Part shown: positions 9,676 through 18,848 of the stretch, piece by piece | Layout of the letters: the number at the start of each line of letters is the position of its first letter | How positions within the stretch are numbered: position 1 is the first letter of the stretch | Assembly: GCA_016179685.1 (NCBI GenBank) | Contig: JACPCR010000079.1 | Location: 33,732-97,731, forward strand | Length of the DNA stretch: 64,000 nucleotides | Reading direction: 5' to 3' | Source of the DNA: Planctomycetota bacterium | GTDB lineage: Bacteria > Planctomycetota > PUPC01 > JACPCR01 | Notes under the pieces: generated by a model | What the model saw: only the letters and a program-made list of their open reading frames with translations | Database searches by the model: none | Told to the model about the DNA's origin: nothing | Made by a program: the position numbers and the translations under genes

Positions 9676-11789
9676 CCCTCTCCGAGTCCACTCCATCCCA
9701 CGAGATGATCGGCCGGTCCATCGGAGGATGCACCATTGTGGACCTGATTGGCCAGGGTGCGGTGGGAGATGTTTTTCGCGCCAAGCAGCTCTCGCTGAAC
9801 CGCATCGTGGCCATCAAGGTCCTCGCGCGGGAGCTCAATCGCAACGCGGCCCTGATCAAGCGATTTCAGAGGGAAGCGAGGTCCGTCGCCCAGCTCAGCC
9901 ACCAGAACATCGCCGCGGTCTATGATTTCGGTTCCGCCGGCGACACCCACTACATCATCATGGAATTTGTGGACGGCCGAAGCCTCGATGGCATCGTACA
10001 GGAGGTCGGCAGGCTCGAGCCGCCCGTCGCCCTCAACTACATCACACAGGCGGCAGCCGGGATCGCCCACGCCCAGAAGGCCAATATCCTCCACCGGGAC
10101 ATCAAGCCGGGCAACCTCCTCGTCTCCCGCGAGGGCGTCGTGAAGGTCGTTGACTTCGGCCTCGCCAAGTCCGAGGCGGAAACCTCCACCCCCGATCTCA
10201 CCAGCCTGGGGGCCATGCTGGGCACGCCGAATTACATGAGCCCGGAACAGTGCTCGGGGGGACGCGTGACCTCCGCCTCCGATGTCTATTGCCTGGGCGG
10301 GACCTTCTACCGGCTCGTCACCGGTCAGACCTGCTTCCCGTCCAACAATCCGGTGGCCGTGATGATCAAACACCAGTCGGAAGAGGCTCTTCCTCCCTAC
10401 CTCTTCAGGCCGGACCTCCCGGCCGGCTACTCCGAGGTCATGATGAAGATGCTCGCCAAGCGGCCCGAGGACCGCTACGCGAGCGCCGGGGAGGTGCTGT
10501 ATGACCTGGAATGCCTCAAGGACGGGCGTACGCCCAAGGCCGCGGCTTCACCCTTCGGCGCGCCGCCAGTGGAAGCGGGTTTCCTCGATGATTCCCACTT
10601 CGTCCTCGGCGCCCTTCAATATAAGATGGTCACTCCGGACCAGGTCCGCACCGCTGTCCATGTCCAGGCCCAGCTTCGCGAGATCGAGGTCGAAGAAAGA
10701 CTTCACGCCATCCTTCTCAAGAAGGGCTTTGTCGCACAGGAAAAGATCGATTTTCTTTACGATGCGATCCGGCGGACCCGCCGGCAGCAGATGGACCAGG
10801 CCTTCCTCGCCCTGGCTCAGGAGCGCGGCCTGATCGCCGCTGAACAGGTGCAATTCGCCCAGAAGACGCTCAGGGAACACGAGCGGGCGGGACGATCGAT
10901 CGCCGCATGCCACGTCCTCATGGAGCGGGAAATGATCTCTCCCGACGAGATCGTTGCTGTCCTCCGCTCCTGCCAGGAGAGGGAAGAGGATCGCGAAGCG
11001 GCCGCGTTCCGAGACGCCACGGTTCGGCTGGGTCTCGCCAAGGCCGAAGCCCTCGATTCCCTGCTCGCCGCCGCCCGACCGAGGCGGACGCCCTCGCGCC
11101 ACCAGCGCCTGGACCAGATGCTCGTCTCCGAGGGCGTGCTTTCCCGCCAAAAGATTCAAGAGATTTTCAGAGCACGCCTGCTCGGCCTCTCCGGCGGCGA
11201 GGCGGCAGCGTTGCCACTGGCGGGGCCCGCAGCAGCAGCAGCCCCACGCCACCCGGCCCCGGAATCCACCGGCCACCCCGCCAGGCCCGAGGCGGCAGCC
11301 CCACCTCGACGCCGCGGCAGCATCCTCCCGAGTCTGACCTCCCTCAAGATGGAGAAGGGTGGCAACTGCCCCTTCTGCTCCAAGCCCATCCCTATCGCCA
11401 GCCTCTTCTGCCCGTTCTGCATGCACAAACTGCCCCGGCCCGCCGGCAGCCCGACCCCGGCCGCCCGGCCCGGCCAAGCCCAGACCACACCGACCGCACC
11501 GCCGCCGGGTCAGAAGCCACCGCCTGTTCCCGCTCACCCGGCAGCTTACGTGGCTCGCCTCGCCTCCGGTGAGGCCAGCCCACCTCTCAGCGGCGAAGTC
11601 GTTGCCCGCTTGGCCTCCGAAGGGAAAATCACACGGGAAACCCCGCTCCAGACCCCATTTTCCGAAGGCCGGTGGGTTCGCGCTGGCAGTATTCAAAAAC
11701 TCGCCCGCTACTTCGGTTTCTGCCACGCCTGCCAGAAACCCGTTGCACCCGACCAGAGGAAGTGCCCGCATTGCCAGGCGGATTTCTAG
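9672..11789 (+). CDS. Ser/Thr protein kinase with C-terminal zinc ribbons
   Basis: 705 residues. The Hanks-type kinase domain covers about residues 17-275: the Gly loop [12 protein letters not shown], Lys in [18 protein letters not shown] near 141, DFGLAKSE, and PNYMSPEQ in the activation segment. No transmembrane helix or PASTA/WD domain follows. Instead there is a long helical region (about 300-510), a Pro/Ala-rich linker, a first CxxC...CxxC zinc ribbon ([18 protein letters not shown]), a GYF/DUF4339-like segment ([23 protein letters not shown]), and a second ribbon ([18 protein letters not shown]) at the very end. The protein should be cytosolic. Coupling to a nucleotide-sugar enzyme gene suggests a link to envelope sugar metabolism, but that is inference. 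Confidence 0.88.
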
Positions 11790-11836
11790 TACGTCGGAAC
11801 GGGATTCCCCTAGCACCTCCCGTTCCGGCGTACTAG
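11786..11836. terminator. Long hairpin at the 3' end of the kinase gene
   Basis: The arms CTAGTACGTCGGAACGGGA (11786-11804) and TCCCGTTCCGGCGTACTAG (11818-11836) pair over 18 of 19 bases with a 13-base loop. The left arm overlaps the kinase stop codon. No T-run follows, so it may be a transcript-stabilising or insertion-associated palindrome rather than a classical terminator. It marks the boundary to the restriction gene. Confidence 0.6.
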
Positions 11837-11887
11837 GATTGAGATTCCATGACTGTGAAGCCCAAACATTGAAATTCCGAGACTGTT

Positions 11888-14473
11888 ATGCCGATCCATG
11901 CAGACAAACCGCACTTGTGGAAGGCCGATCTCGAACGGTCTATCGACTTCTACAACGACTGGTTTATCCGTTTCGCGCCAGAGACTTACAGAACACAGAG
12001 GGGGCTCACCACGGCGGCTGTTCTCAATATATTCGGCAAGACGGACAATCTCACCCGCATTGTTCCGGCGGTCCTGCATACTTCTCCAGGTCTGCTCCCA
12101 ATCCTTCGAATGGTCACGGCGCCCCCATTGGCGCGCGACCGCCTCATGGGATTGGCGCATGTGAGCAAGTCCTTCATCGATACTCTTGAGGGAAAGCAAA
12201 ACATCCAACCACGGTTGCCCAAGAGAATGCCAGAGCAGGAAATCCAGGAGAACCTTCACAAACTTTGTGATGTCTTGGCCGAATTGATTGATGGTGACCT
12301 GATACCTTGGGTCGCTTCGGGAGAAAAGCCGTCGAAGCAAGAACTCGACCGAGCCGCAACCGTAGTAGCGGACAGAATGTGTGGCGCCTCGTCTGACCCG
12401 ATTATCCGGAATGCTCAAGAGAGACGCCAACTCGCTACCCTGAAGCGCTGGCTCCGCAAGAATGGCTACAAGCAGATCAACTCTACTGAGGCTAAAGATC
12501 CCCATGCCATGCCTCCAGGGACATTCACGTTCCGTCTATCTCTGGCTGCCGGCAGCCAGGGATCCTGTGTCAAGATCCCCATTGATTGCGTTGTCAAACC
12601 CTTGGGTGCCCAAACTACCGGCCTTCCGGTTTTGATCGAGGCGAAATCCGCCGGCGACGCCACCAACACAAATAAGCGCCGGAAAGAAGAGGCCCAAAAG
12701 TTTCGACAATTGAAGGAAAGATATGGCGATGCGGTGAATTTCTTGCTCTACCTGTGCGGGTACTTTGAGCCCGGCTATCTAGGGTACGAGGCGGCAGAGG
12801 GAATCGACTGGGTATGGGAGCACCGGACAGACGACTTTGCGTTACTCCTCGTGGCTGAGATTGGGGAAAAAACCCGGGCAATGCGAGAATCGCCCGGAAG
12901 TTACATCGCCGCAGACAACCAAGCACAGGAAGACCACCGCGCCGACGCCCAGAACCTAGCAGACGCACGCAAGAGCGCTGAAGAACGAAATAGGTTAGGC
13001 CAGTTCTCCACGCCATTCCCTGTGGCTAGTCAGATCATCGCCCGCGCACTGAATGCCCTTCCGCCCGAGTCATCGATCGCCTTTTTGGAACCGGCTCTTG
13101 GGTCGGGTGTGTTCTTCAGTGCGCTTCTCCGCAATACGCGGCCAGGACGGATAGCGCACGCGACCGGATGTGAAATCGATCCGGCATATGGGGATATTGC
13201 CAGGGCCATTTGGGCGTCCTACGGTCTTCATGTCTTAACTTGCGACTTCATTGGATTTACCTCCGATCGGGGCAACTTCGGCAACTTCTCCTTGCTGTGT
13301 ACGAATCCTCCCTATGTCAGACATCACCATCTTCAGCCCGATCAGAAGGCGATTCTTCAATCCCTGGTCGTACAGCGTCTTGGATTACAGGCAAGCGGTC
13401 TCTCTGGTCTCTACGTTTATTTCGTGCTCCTAGCTGACGCGCTCCTGGCGGATGCCGCGGTTGCCTCATGGCTTCTCCCCGCTGAGTTCCTGTATGTCAA
13501 CTACGGGCGCGTTCTTCGGGATTACTTCACGTCCCGTGTGACTCTCCTCTCGATACACCATTTCGATCCTGATGACGTTCAGTTTGACGACGCTCTTGTC
13601 TCATCTTGTATCGTGACGTACCGAAAAGCACCCGCGTCGGGGGGATCAACTTGTGAGATGTCGTATGGTGGAACTTACGACGACCCGCAACACAAGAGAA
13701 CTGTACCTATCTCAGAGCTTCGTAGTCTGAACAAGTGGACAATGCCGCATTTCGGAGGGGATGCATCCCTATCGGATACATTGCGCCTTAAGGACCTGTT
13801 TACCGTGCGCCGCGGGATAGCGACTGGCGCAAATGATTTCTTCATCATCGACCGCGAAACCGCGGTAAAATACAACATCCCGAAAGCCTTCTTGAGACCC
13901 GTTCTCCCGAGCCCCCGTTTTGTCCGCGGGCCGGTGATCGAGTCCAATGGGGATGGGTTGCCCAAGGTGCCCGGTTTTCACTATTTGCTGGATTGTACCA
14001 TTCCACCAGACCAAGTCATGGAGCGGCATCCTGGATTGTGGGCCTATCTTCAAGAAGGGCTTGCGAGGGGCATCTCTCAAGGTTATCTCTGCGCTCAGCG
14101 GGAGGTGTGGTACTTCCAAGAGAGGCGGGAACCCTCTCCTTTCCTGGCGTCGTACATGGGAAGAGCAAAGACTGACCGAGAATGTCCAATCCGATTCTTT
14201 GTGAACTTTTCATCTGCCATCGTCACGAACGTCTTCCTGAACCTCTACCCCAATCCTGAACTAGACCGATGTCTCCACGGCAACCGTGATCGGATGCTTG
14301 AGCTGGGGCAAGCGCTGAACAGCGTACCGTCGGAGTGTGTGCTTCAAGCTGGACGCGCCTATGGTGGCGGACTGCACAAGATCGAGCCGAAGGAACTGCT
14401 CGAGGTGCGACTAGCATCTGTTCCCGCTTGGTTGAAAGGCGCTCTCAAGAAGCAGTTGATTCTGATATATTAG
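11888..14473 (+). CDS. Single-chain XamI-type restriction endonuclease / adenine-specific DNA methyltransferase
   Basis: 861 residues. The N-terminal half opens with DKPHLWKADLERSIDFYNDW and RFAPETYRTQRGLTT, then VLHTSPGLLPILRMVTAPP and ARDRLMGLAHVSKS. This is the signature of the XamI restriction endonuclease family (Pfam RE_XamI). PVLIEAKSAGDATNTNKRR near 245 supplies the PD-(D/E)xK nuclease core. The C-terminal half, from about 365, is a gamma-type N6-adenine methyltransferase: GQFSTPFPVASQII, FLEPALGSGVFFSALL (motif I), CTNPPYVRHHHL (NPPY, motif IV), and a C-terminal target-recognition region. Nuclease and methylase are usually separate genes in XamI systems, so this is a type IIC/IIG-like fusion. 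It is less GC-rich than its neighbours and lies between two hairpins, suggesting transfer as a unit. Confidence 0.85.
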   Translation: MPIHADKPHLWKADLERSIDFYNDWFIRFAPETYRTQRGLTTAAVLNIFGKTDNLTRIVPAVLHTSPGLLPILRMVTAPPLARDRLMGLAHVSKSFIDTLEGKQNIQPRLPKRMPEQEIQENLHKLCDVLAELIDGDLIPWVASGEKPSKQELDRAATVVADRMCGASSDPIIRNAQERRQLATLKRWLRKNGYKQINSTEAKDPHAMPPGTFTFRLSLAAGSQGSCVKIPIDCVVKPLGAQTTGLPVLIEAKSAGDATNTNKRRKEEAQKFRQLKERYGDAVNFLLYLCGYFEPGYLGYEAAEGIDWVWEHRTDDFALLLVAEIGEKTRAMRESPGSYIAADNQAQEDHRADAQNLADARKSAEERNRLGQFSTPFPVASQIIARALNALPPESSIAFLEPALGSGVFFSALLRNTRPGRIAHATGCEIDPAYGDIARAIWASYGLHVLTCDFIGFTSDRGNFGNFSLLCTNPPYVRHHHLQPDQKAILQSLVVQRLGLQASGLSGLYVYFVLLADALLADAAVASWLLPAEFLYVNYGRVLRDYFTSRVTLLSIHHFDPDDVQFDDALVSSCIVTYRKAPASGGSTCEMSYGGTYDDPQHKRTVPISELRSLNKWTMPHFGGDASLSDTLRLKDLFTVRRGIATGANDFFIIDRETAVKYNIPKAFLRPVLPSPRFVRGPVIESNGDGLPKVPGFHYLLDCTIPPDQVMERHPGLWAYLQEGLARGISQGYLCAQREVWYFQERREPSPFLASYMGRAKTDRECPIRFFVNFSSAIVTNVFLNLYPNPELDRCLHGNRDRMLELGQALNSVPSECVLQAGRAYGGGLHKIEPKELLEVRLASVPAWLKGALKKQLILIY

Positions 14474-14490
14474 AACTTTAATCGTGTGAT

Positions 14491-14533
14491 GTTCTCCCCT
14501 AACTAGCCCGTGGCCGGCAAGTTAGGGGAGAAC
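14491..14533. terminator. Hairpin after the restriction-methylase gene
   Basis: Perfect 13-base arms GTTCTCCCCTAAC (14491-14503) and GTTAGGGGAGAAC (14521-14533) with a 17-base loop. No T-run follows. It is a candidate rho-dependent end or boundary element of the restriction cassette. Confidence 0.6.
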
Positions 14534-14649
14534 GCTGACGCTCGATCGGACGCTTCGCGTCGCTCAAATCAGGCAGTGGATGGCCATCCGCTGGTTTTTG
14601 GCGCTTTGCGCCGTCGAATACGCGGCAAGCCCCGAGCCTAAGGCCACCC

Positions 14650-15459
14650 ATGCGCATCGAACGAATCACCAGCAGGCAGAACGAACGGTTGAAACGCGTC
14701 CGCGCCGCCCGTGACGGGCGTGACGAAACGTCTCTTTTTTTTGAAGGCCTCAAGCTTGTCCGAGAGGCGCTCGATCGGGGCGTGCCGCCGGACCTGATCG
14801 TGGTCACCGATTCCTTCGCTCGCGACCACGCATGGCTCGTCGATTCGCTTACGGGGGCTCGCCAAGGCATCATCCAGGTGGCCGAGTCCCTGATGTCGGA
14901 CCTCTCCAGCGTGCCATCGCCGCCGGGGATCATCCTGCTCGCGCGCCGAGCCGCGGTGCCCACCCGGGCCATCCCGTCGTCCTGCACCTTCGCCGTCGTC
15001 CTTCACAAGGTCCAGGACCCTGGCAACCTCGGCTCGATCCTTCGGTCAGCCGAGGCCGCTGGCGTCGAGGCCGCCGTCGTTACCGCTCAGAGCGCCGACG
15101 CTCTCAGCCCCAAGGCCCTGCGGGCCTCCATGGGGGCTGTCCTCCGCCTCCCGCTCTGGCTCGGGCCCACGCTTGCCGAGGTCGTCCAGCGCTGCCGGCA
15201 ACTCGGTCTGACCATCCTCGCCGCCGAGCCGCGGGGCCGCCTCAGCTTGTGGAAACACGACTGGACATCCCCTTGCGCCATCCTCCTGGGCAGCGAAGGC
15301 TCCGGTTTCCTGCCCGATGAGCTGAGTCTGGCCGAGCAGCAGGTCAGCATCCCCATGGCCGATTCCTGCGAATCCCTCAACGTTGCCGCAGCCGCCGCCG
15401 TCCTCTTCTTCGAGGCCGCACGCCAGCGCCGAAGTTGCCTATCGAATCCACAGGAATGA
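14650..15459 (+). CDS. RNA 2'-O-methyltransferase of the SpoU/TrmH family
   Basis: 269 residues. An N-terminal substrate-binding domain (ITSRQNERLKRVRAARDGR, then LFFEGLKLVREALDRG) is followed by the SPOUT catalytic domain. All three SpoU motifs are present: QDPGNLGSILRSAEAAGV (motif 1), LLGSEGSGFLPDEL (motif 2) and IPMADSCESLNVAAAAAVLFFE (motif 3, knotted SAM site). It methylates a ribose 2'-OH in rRNA or tRNA, most like the RlmB/TsnR side of the family. The exact target cannot be read from sequence. It stands alone between a hairpin and dispersed repeats. Confidence 0.88.
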   Translation: MRIERITSRQNERLKRVRAARDGRDETSLFFEGLKLVREALDRGVPPDLIVVTDSFARDHAWLVDSLTGARQGIIQVAESLMSDLSSVPSPPGIILLARRAAVPTRAIPSSCTFAVVLHKVQDPGNLGSILRSAEAAGVEAAVVTAQSADALSPKALRASMGAVLRLPLWLGPTLAEVVQRCRQLGLTILAAEPRGRLSLWKHDWTSPCAILLGSEGSGFLPDELSLAEQQVSIPMADSCESLNVAAAAAVLFFEAARQRRSCLSNPQE

Positions 15460-15474
15460 AGAAAGGGAGATTTG

Positions 15475-15563
15475 AGAGGCTTCTGTTTCCCCGCCAGGGT
15501 TGGGCTGGCGAAGCCGGGCCAACCCTGGCTCTGAAATCCGCGTAGCCCGGAGGGCGCAGCGGA
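15475..15563. repeat. Double-hairpin dispersed repeat, copy B (inverted)
   Basis: Reverse-complement copy of the element at 5968-6057. It has the same two palindromes (CCAGGGTTGG/CCAACCCTGG and ATCCGC/GCGGAT) and matching flanks, including the sequence that becomes AGAGGCTTCTGTTTCC here. It begins 16 bases after the SpoU methyltransferase stop codon. Confidence 0.8.
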
Positions 15564-15587
15564 TTTCAATAGAGTCCAAGCTTGTAA

Positions 15588-15749
15588 CTTCTCCGCTCCC
15601 CGCGCCTACTACGTGGGCACCCGGCGAAGATGTTGAAAAGGTATCAGGTGTCGGGTGTCAGATGATCCCTGACACCTGACACCTGACACCTGACACCTGA
15701 CACCTTTACGAGCCTTGTTGGGTTGCGGGTATCACCCGCGTTAAGAGTC
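15588..15749. repeat. Dispersed intergenic repeat family 2, copy 1 (inverted), with TGACACC heptamers
   Basis: Read on the minus strand: GACTCTTAACGCGGGTGATA, then AACCCAACAAGGCTCG, then an array of heptamers (five perfect TGACACC units at 15670-15704 on the plus strand), then a block like TTCAACATCTTCGCCGGGTG ending near the CACGTAGT motif. The same ordered blocks occur at about 18661-18822 and 38017-38228. No coding potential. Confidence 0.75.
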
Positions 15750-15757
15750 TGCTCCGC

Positions 15758-17839
15758 TCACTTCCCCGTCTCCACCACCACCACGGCATAAACCAGGATG
15801 CTGGGGACCAGAAACGACACCCGCGCCTCCTCCAATTCGAATTTCAGTTTCCTTGTGGCGCGCTCGTCTGGCGACATCAGCCGCACGGAATTCACCCGTA
15901 CGGCTGGCGGAATCCGCAGGTGTACCGTGATCGGTCCCTGCTGGAGTGGACGTTCCAGGGCCGCACCGCGCAAGCCATCCATGGGCCGACGATCCCGGAG
16001 ATAGTTCACAAGATGAACCACCAGCCGGCGCGAGATTGACGTACGCTCGTCACCTTTCCGCACCGCCAGACCCGATTCTTGAAAACAGGTCCAGCTTACC
16101 GTATCCGGGGCTGACGAAAGGTCCGATCGCCCGGGCAGCCACTCGTCCAGGAACGGCCGGAACTCCTGGTACGCGACGGGGACCAGACCGTCGAGTTCTT
16201 GTGCGGACAACCTGGTCATTCCGATGATCTCGCGTCCGGCATCGCCCGGACGAGCCAAACCCACCACCCGGCCGCCTCCTCGGTTAAACGTTGCCAGGTC
16301 CTGCCGCTGGTCCGCCGACAAATCCCTGGCGTCAGGGACCAGCACGAGGCGGTATCCGGCCAGACGCTCTAGGCTCACGTTCTCGTCCAGCAGCACGTCG
16401 AACAGCACGTGGTTTTTCAGGAGCAGGCGGCCGAGGCGCTTGAAATCCGGTATGGCCGAGATGTCCCCGCGGTGCACGGCCCGACGACCCCACACCAGCG
16501 CGGCCTCCGCATACGAAGCCGCCGGACGGTACAGCGGCTCATGCCGTCTCAGGAAATCGAAGTAGGTCTTCACGACGGGCATCGTGGCAGGGTCCCGATA
16601 GTCGGGGCCGCGCGTATAAGCGAATCCACCCGCGGCCGCGGCCTCCGCGATCAAAAGCCGCACCCGAACCGGGTCATCCGACTTGACGCCCGCGGGACGG
16701 CCGTCCCCGGCCTCGTAGAGATATTTCCGCTCGAGCAGGAAGTCCCCAAAGCTCCGCTGCGCCGGCTCGTCATACATCGACCAGTTCCCAATCGAATACC
16801 AGACGAAATCCTCGCCCCCGGCCCAGCGGGTTGAGTCCAGGACGCAGCGCTCGTCCGCGTTGAGTTGTGCGAACGTGCCCGCAAGCTGACCGGGCCCCTG
16901 GTAGCTCGACCTGTAGATGTGATTCCACTGCCCGAGGATCAGGTCCGGCCGAATGCCCCGGCCATGCGCCACGAAGACCTCGTCGAAGCAGTCCTTCAGA
17001 ACCGCCTGGGTATACTTCAGGCACTCCAGCGCGTACGGGCTCGACTGCTGCGCTTCGAACCAGCCGTTAAGGGTCGTAAACCGGTGTCGAGGTAAATCGG
17101 TAATCTGGAAGCGTGCCGCCAGTTCCTCCGCGGTGTATCTCGACTCCAGCCAGCGCCGAAATCCCTCTTGGCAGTGCTCGCAGGTGCAGTCGTGCCGCTG
17201 GGGAAAGACGCTGATGAAGCCGTCGATCTCCAGGCCCAACGCCGCCGAAACCATCCCCTTGAGCGCCGCCCGCCAGGCCGGGTTGCTCGGACAGCCCCAG
17301 TACTCCGCACCCCCCTCAATGCGGTACACCCGCTCCTCCCACAAGCTCCCGTCCAACCTTCTCTGCATCAGATCGACCGCCCGGCCCGGCGGCCGCGGCC
17401 CCAACAAAGCCTCATCCCACTCTCGGTCGAAGAACCGAAAGAATCCGTGAGGCCCCTTCGGATCCCCGTAGGTGCAGGTCAGGGCAAACATCCCCAAGAC
17501 CCGGATGTCCCGCTGGTGCGCCCTTCCGATGAACTCCTTCCACCACTGACGAACGACCGGCCCGCCCCCTAGCGCGGTCCAGAGCGCCGTCTCTCCTTTT
17601 TCCCGGGCGCTACTCGCCGCCGCCCAATAGTTCGGCCCGAAGTTCCCGCAGATCGCTACCTGGGGCCGGACCTCCGCCAGGTACTCGCCGAAAGCGTCGT
17701 CGATCGCCCCGTAGTGTGCGCAGCACCGGTTGAACCACAAACGGCGCTCGATCCCCTGCTCTCCCCCCATAACGGGCATCGTTCCTGTCCCGATCATCGC
17801 CATGGTGATGAGTCCTCGCTGTACCACGTTGAAAGCCAT
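15758..17839 (-). CDS. Glycoside hydrolase-like protein (GH42/beta-galactosidase-type layout)
   Basis: 693 residues. The N-terminal two thirds look like a TIM-barrel glycosidase: SNPAWRAALKGMVSAALGLEIDG, then a cysteine cluster HDCTCEHCQEGFRRWLESRY of the kind inserted in GH42-type barrels, then NGWFEAQQSSPYALECLKYT. After about residue 430 comes a class I glutamine-amidotransferase-like segment (LAGYRLVLVPDARDLSADQRQDL, FNRGGGRVVGLARPGDAG) equivalent to the beta-galactosidase trimerisation domain. A beta-rich tail follows. No convincing signal peptide is seen, though the N-terminus is hydrophobic. The catalytic Glu pair cannot be assigned with confidence. A second ATG at 17803 is a possible start. 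Confidence 0.65.
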   Translation of the reverse strand: MAFNVVQRGLITMAMIGTGTMPVMGGEQGIERRLWFNRCCAHYGAIDDAFGEYLAEVRPQVAICGNFGPNYWAAASSAREKGETALWTALGGGPVVRQWWKEFIGRAHQRDIRVLGMFALTCTYGDPKGPHGFFRFFDREWDEALLGPRPPGRAVDLMQRRLDGSLWEERVYRIEGGAEYWGCPSNPAWRAALKGMVSAALGLEIDGFISVFPQRHDCTCEHCQEGFRRWLESRYTAEELAARFQITDLPRHRFTTLNGWFEAQQSSPYALECLKYTQAVLKDCFDEVFVAHGRGIRPDLILGQWNHIYRSSYQGPGQLAGTFAQLNADERCVLDSTRWAGGEDFVWYSIGNWSMYDEPAQRSFGDFLLERKYLYEAGDGRPAGVKSDDPVRVRLLIAEAAAAGGFAYTRGPDYRDPATMPVVKTYFDFLRRHEPLYRPAASYAEAALVWGRRAVHRGDISAIPDFKRLGRLLLKNHVLFDVLLDENVSLERLAGYRLVLVPDARDLSADQRQDLATFNRGGGRVVGLARPGDAGREIIGMTRLSAQELDGLVPVAYQEFRPFLDEWLPGRSDLSSAPDTVSWTCFQESGLAVRKGDERTSISRRLVVHLVNYLRDRRPMDGLRGAALERPLQQGPITVHLRIPPAVRVNSVRLMSPDERATRKLKFELEEARVSFLVPSILVYAVVVVETGK

Positions 17840-17918
17840 CGTCGAAGTGCCACTTTCCTAAACAGAGAATCATGAGGATAATGTCATATCTCAACTGGAG
17901 ACTTTACCGAAAACTGCC

Positions 17919-18575
17919 ATGGAAGCCATCCGCCAGCTACTCCAGCGTGACGCGCCGGTGAAGTGGGTATTCACGGGCGACAGTATCACTCACGGCGCCC
18001 TCCACACCATCGGCTGGCGCGACTATACCGAGCTGTTCAGCGAAAGAATCCGATGGGAAATGCGGCGTTCCCGGGACATCGTCATCAAGACGGGAATCAG
18101 CGGATGGACCATCGAGCGCATTGCAGCGGACCTGGATTGGAACGTCCTCCAGTTCCGGCCCGACTGTGTCTCCATCATGGTCGGACTGAATGACTGCAAC
18201 CAAGGCGTCGAGGGGCTGGACCGATTCCGCCAAACCTACGTTCAAACGATCGGGCGCATTCGCCAGGAGGCAGGCGCGGCCATCCTGCTGCACACGCCGA
18301 ACGGGACGCTCCCGACGGGAGGCGAAAGGCGAGTCCAGTTCCTCGCCCAGTACGTCGAAGCGGTCCGGCAGGTCGCCGCCGAGACGAACGCGCCTCTGGT
18401 CGATCACTTCACAGAATGGGTCCAGGTCGAGCCCAAGGGCATCATGCACCACTGGCTCGCCCATGGCTGCCACCCCAACGAATACGGTCACCGCGCCATG
18501 GCCCATGCCATTTTCCGCGCCCTGGGTATCTGGGACCCCACGGGCTGGACCTGCCAGCTTACCGTTCCCCGCTAG
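17919..18575 (+). CDS. SGNH/GDSL hydrolase
   Basis: 218 residues, close to the usual length for stand-alone SGNH hydrolases. Block I is VFTGDSITHGA at residues 18-28 with the nucleophilic Ser. Block III is IMVGLNDCNQG with the oxyanion Asn, and Block V is HPNEYGHRAMAHAIF with the catalytic His. The family deacylates or deacetylates carbohydrates or lipids. No signal peptide is visible, so it is probably cytosolic. It is divergent from the glycosidase-like gene with an 80-base gap, which suggests a shared carbohydrate role. Confidence 0.85.
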   Translation: MEAIRQLLQRDAPVKWVFTGDSITHGALHTIGWRDYTELFSERIRWEMRRSRDIVIKTGISGWTIERIAADLDWNVLQFRPDCVSIMVGLNDCNQGVEGLDRFRQTYVQTIGRIRQEAGAAILLHTPNGTLPTGGERRVQFLAQYVEAVRQVAAETNAPLVDHFTEWVQVEPKGIMHHWLAHGCHPNEYGHRAMAHAIFRALGIWDPTGWTCQLTVPR

Positions 18576-18660
18576 TTCACCGGTTCAGCAGGGCAGGAAC
18601 ACTCTGAACTGGTAAACTGGTCTAAGACGCCCCCGGACGTGTCCCATTGGGGAGGAACTC

Positions 18661-18822
18661 AAGGCGGGTGATACCCGCGTCCCAACAAGGCTCGGACAGG
18701 TGTCCCCCCGCACGCGGGTCAGGAATCAACTGATACCTGAAAGCTGACACCTTACAACATCTCCGCCGGCTGCCCACCGGATGCCCACGTAGTGGGCGCG
18801 GCGCGGGGCGCGGAGATGTTAC
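18661..18822. repeat. Dispersed intergenic repeat family 2, copy 2
   Basis: Plus-orientation copy of the family at 15588-15749. It begins AAGGCGGGTGATACCCGCG, continues CCCAACAAGGCTCGG and AGGTGTC, has a degenerated TGATACC/TGACACC section, and ends with ACAACATCTCCGCCGG and CCCACGTAGTGGGCGCGG. It fills the gap between the SGNH gene and eboE. Confidence 0.75.
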
Positions 18823-18848
18823 AGGCTTAAACTCTAACACCCCCATCT

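Noticed and set aside
11810..12505. 231-codon minus-strand ORF with plausible composition
   Set aside because: It lies wholly antisense to the XamI domain, which matches a known family. No RBS and no neighbour support it.
15667..15705. CRISPR-like short tandem repeats
   Set aside because: The repeats are contiguous heptamers without spacers.
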